Source: Vulcanimicrobiota bacterium (lineage in GTDB: Bacteria > Vulcanimicrobiota > Xenobia > Xenobiales > JADMJV01). Taken from it: a DNA stretch of 64,000 nt. The translations under genes were made by a program, and so were the position numbers. Shown one piece after another: positions 62,896-64,000 of this stretch (positions are counted from its first letter, which is position 1; each line of letters begins with the position of its first letter). The notes below the pieces were generated by a model that was given only the letters and a program-made list of their open reading frames with translations, ran no database searches and was not told the origin of the DNA. The stretch is taken from contig JAFKGI010000031.1 in the NCBI GenBank assembly GCA_017307785.1, positions 1-64,000 on the forward strand, in the 5' to 3' direction.

Positions 62896-64000
62896 ATGCT
62901 GATTCGTAAGTTTGACCGTAGCCAGCTCGAGTCCGAGCCCCACAGCGTCCTGTTCAAAGATCTGTATCCCTGGGAAGCTATCGACGAGACCCCATTTGGC
63001 GCCAGTCTGGCCGTGGTCGAACCCGGCGGCAAGACCATGATCCACCACCACAACCCCTGCGAGACTTTTCTCATCTGTCAGGGCCAGGGCACCATGACCT
63101 GTAATGGAGAGTCGAGCGCGGTGGCCAGCGGCGACGTCATCTATCTGCCGCCGCAGAGCGAGCACTTCCTGAGCAACGACTCGGCCAGCGACCCCCTGAT
63201 GTTCCTCTCCGTCTTCTGGGACGGCAAAGAGCCCCAGCAGGAAGCCCTCAGTGACGGCCCGCGTCTCTATGTGCCTTCGCCGCCCACGCCCAACGGGGGG
63301 CTGCACCTCGGTCACCTGAGCGGCCCTTATCTGTTGGCCGACGTGCTCAAGCGCTTCGACCGCCAGCGCGGCGGCGCCGCCGGCTGGATGCTGGTCAGTG
63401 ACGACCACCAGAGCTACACCGCTCTGAGAGCTCATTTCGACAAAAAGACGCCGACCGAGACGGCAGTCCAGTTTTCAGGAGAAATCCTGGCTCTGCTGCA
63501 GGCCCTGGATGCTACCCCCGACGGAGTCATTCAGCCCGGCCAGAACCCCGACTACGCCAAGGCCATCGCGGCCTCGCTGGAACAACTGCAGCTGCCGCTC
63601 ACCGAAAGCCCAGCCTGGCACTGCGGTCATTGCGACATTCCCCTCTACGATGGCTACGCGCGCGGCCACTGTCCTCACTGCGAAAGCCCTTGCCGCGGCT
63701 TCCTCTGCGAAACCTGCTGCATGCCCAACACGCCCGCCACTCTGCAGGACGTCCATTGCCTGCTGTGCGACAAACCGGCCCAGCCCAAAGCCACCGCCCA
63801 ACGCATCTTCTCGCTGGAGCCCTATAAAGAAGCGCTGGCTGAATATCACCAGAGCCTGCGCCTGAGCCCGCGTCTGCGCGCCCTGGCCGCCCGTTTCCTG
63901 GAACTCGAGGATCTTCAGGTCCACGCGACTCACCCGGCCAACTGGGGTCTTGAGACGTCCGACGGCCAGCGCATCTCGCCCTGGTTCGAGCTCTCGCTGG
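62896..64000 (+). CDS. cupin fused to a methionyl-tRNA-synthetase-like class I domain (3' partial)
   Basis: The reading frame is open from ATG 62896 to the window edge (368 codons seen). Residues 1-115 are a canonical cupin: G45-x4-H50-x-H52-x3-E56-x6-G63, then G79-x5-P85-x4-H90-x3-N94. Residues 124-368 are a class I aminoacyl-tRNA synthetase catalytic domain of MetRS type: PPTPNGGLHLGHLSGPYLLADVL with HLGH at 137-140, VSDDHQSYT, and a Cys-rich zinc knuckle from 243 (HCGHCD, HCPHC, CETCC) to about 291. An in-frame GTG at 62845 is an alternative start. The substrate and fused function are unknown. Confidence 0.88.
   Translation, partial: MLIRKFDRSQLESEPHSVLFKDLYPWEAIDETPFGASLAVVEPGGKTMIHHHNPCETFLICQGQGTMTCNGESSAVASGDVIYLPPQSEHFLSNDSASDPLMFLSVFWDGKEPQQEALSDGPRLYVPSPPTPNGGLHLGHLSGPYLLADVLKRFDRQRGGAAGWMLVSDDHQSYTALRAHFDKKTPTETAVQFSGEILALLQALDATPDGVIQPGQNPDYAKAIAASLEQLQLPLTESPAWHCGHCDIPLYDGYARGHCPHCESPCRGFLCETCCMPNTPATLQDVHCLLCDKPAQPKATAQRIFSLEPYKEALAEYHQSLRLSPRLRALAARFLELEDLQVHATHPANWGLETSDGQRISPWFELSL

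Noticed and set aside
62832..62909. 25-codon frame (MLTDCEQPAEG...) upstream of the cupin-synthetase fusion
   Set aside because: It has no ribosome site and overlaps the fused gene's start; more likely chance.
63475..63933. Open frames on the minus strand and in other plus frames over the end of the window
   Set aside because: They lie opposite or across the cupin-synthetase frame, which has full motifs and continues through the edge.

Overview
This is a gene-dense, high-GC bacterial chromosomal window with about 58 protein genes and no rRNA, tRNA, phage or insertion sequence that I can see. Housekeeping genes include ileS (type 2), gltB, pncB, htpG and mqnD (futalosine route to menaquinone). 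Envelope genes include an M23 peptidase, a lytic transglycosylase, an amidase and a phosphatidylcholine synthase. Together these suggest a free-living, probably double-membraned bacterium. Many products are not assignable or are unusual fusions, so I infer a poorly sampled phylum. An Eremiobacterota/Xenobia-like or similar lineage is possible, but I cannot establish this from the sequence.

Layout. 1-5.9 kb: the end of a Uma2-like gene, two small secreted proteins, an M23 peptidase, a methyltransferase, an FAD oxidoreductase and a DUF4105-like protein. 5.9-8.3 kb: a minus-strand cluster (O-methyltransferase, odd subtilase, VOC protein). 8.3-10.4 kb: a small, less GC-rich accessory patch ending in a 60-bp repeat array. 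10.4-13.8 kb: phosphatidylcholine synthase, TerB-like protein, MDR dehydrogenase and lytic transglycosylase. 13.9-20.8 kb: amino acid and purine permeases, pncB, an exonuclease-like protein and a triple YbjQ protein, then a second 60-bp repeat array. 21.5-31.9 kb: a minus-strand run with two paralogous unknown proteins, a KdpD-like kinase, an M20 peptidase and gltB. 32-37.6 kb: amidase, then a TAXI protein/amidohydrolase/patatin operon and a MarR regulator. 37.6-40.3 kb: an operon with a receiver-pseudokinase fusion and a J-domain coiled coil. 40.5-45.9 kb: CHAP protein, ileS and a propeller-like protein. 45.9-48.6 kb: a LicC-aminotransferase fusion, a LicD-like protein and BolA. 48.6-57.6 kb: YbjN-like protein, thioesterase, htpG, a giant TPR protein, dicarboxylate symporter and mqnD. 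57.5-62.1 kb: a tightly coupled operon (zinc-ribbon coiled coil, acyl-CoA dehydrogenase-like, cupin, pseudokinase). 62.2-64 kb: a lysine-rich Gly-X-Y protein and, running off the edge, a cupin fused to a methionyl-tRNA-synthetase-like domain.

The most interesting points are these. (1) A cupin-class I aminoacyl-tRNA synthetase fusion. (2) An apparently undescribed module shared by three proteins 35 kb apart, one of them fused to a dead kinase. (3) A second dead kinase behind a receiver domain, with a J-domain partner. (4) A type 2 IleRS whose HIGH motif is swapped to GVHH. (5) A CDP-alcohol-type surface decoration module. Nine of eleven convergent gene pairs overlap at their 3' ends, one abuts, and the last is filled by a repeat array, so the genome is compact with one conspicuous exception.
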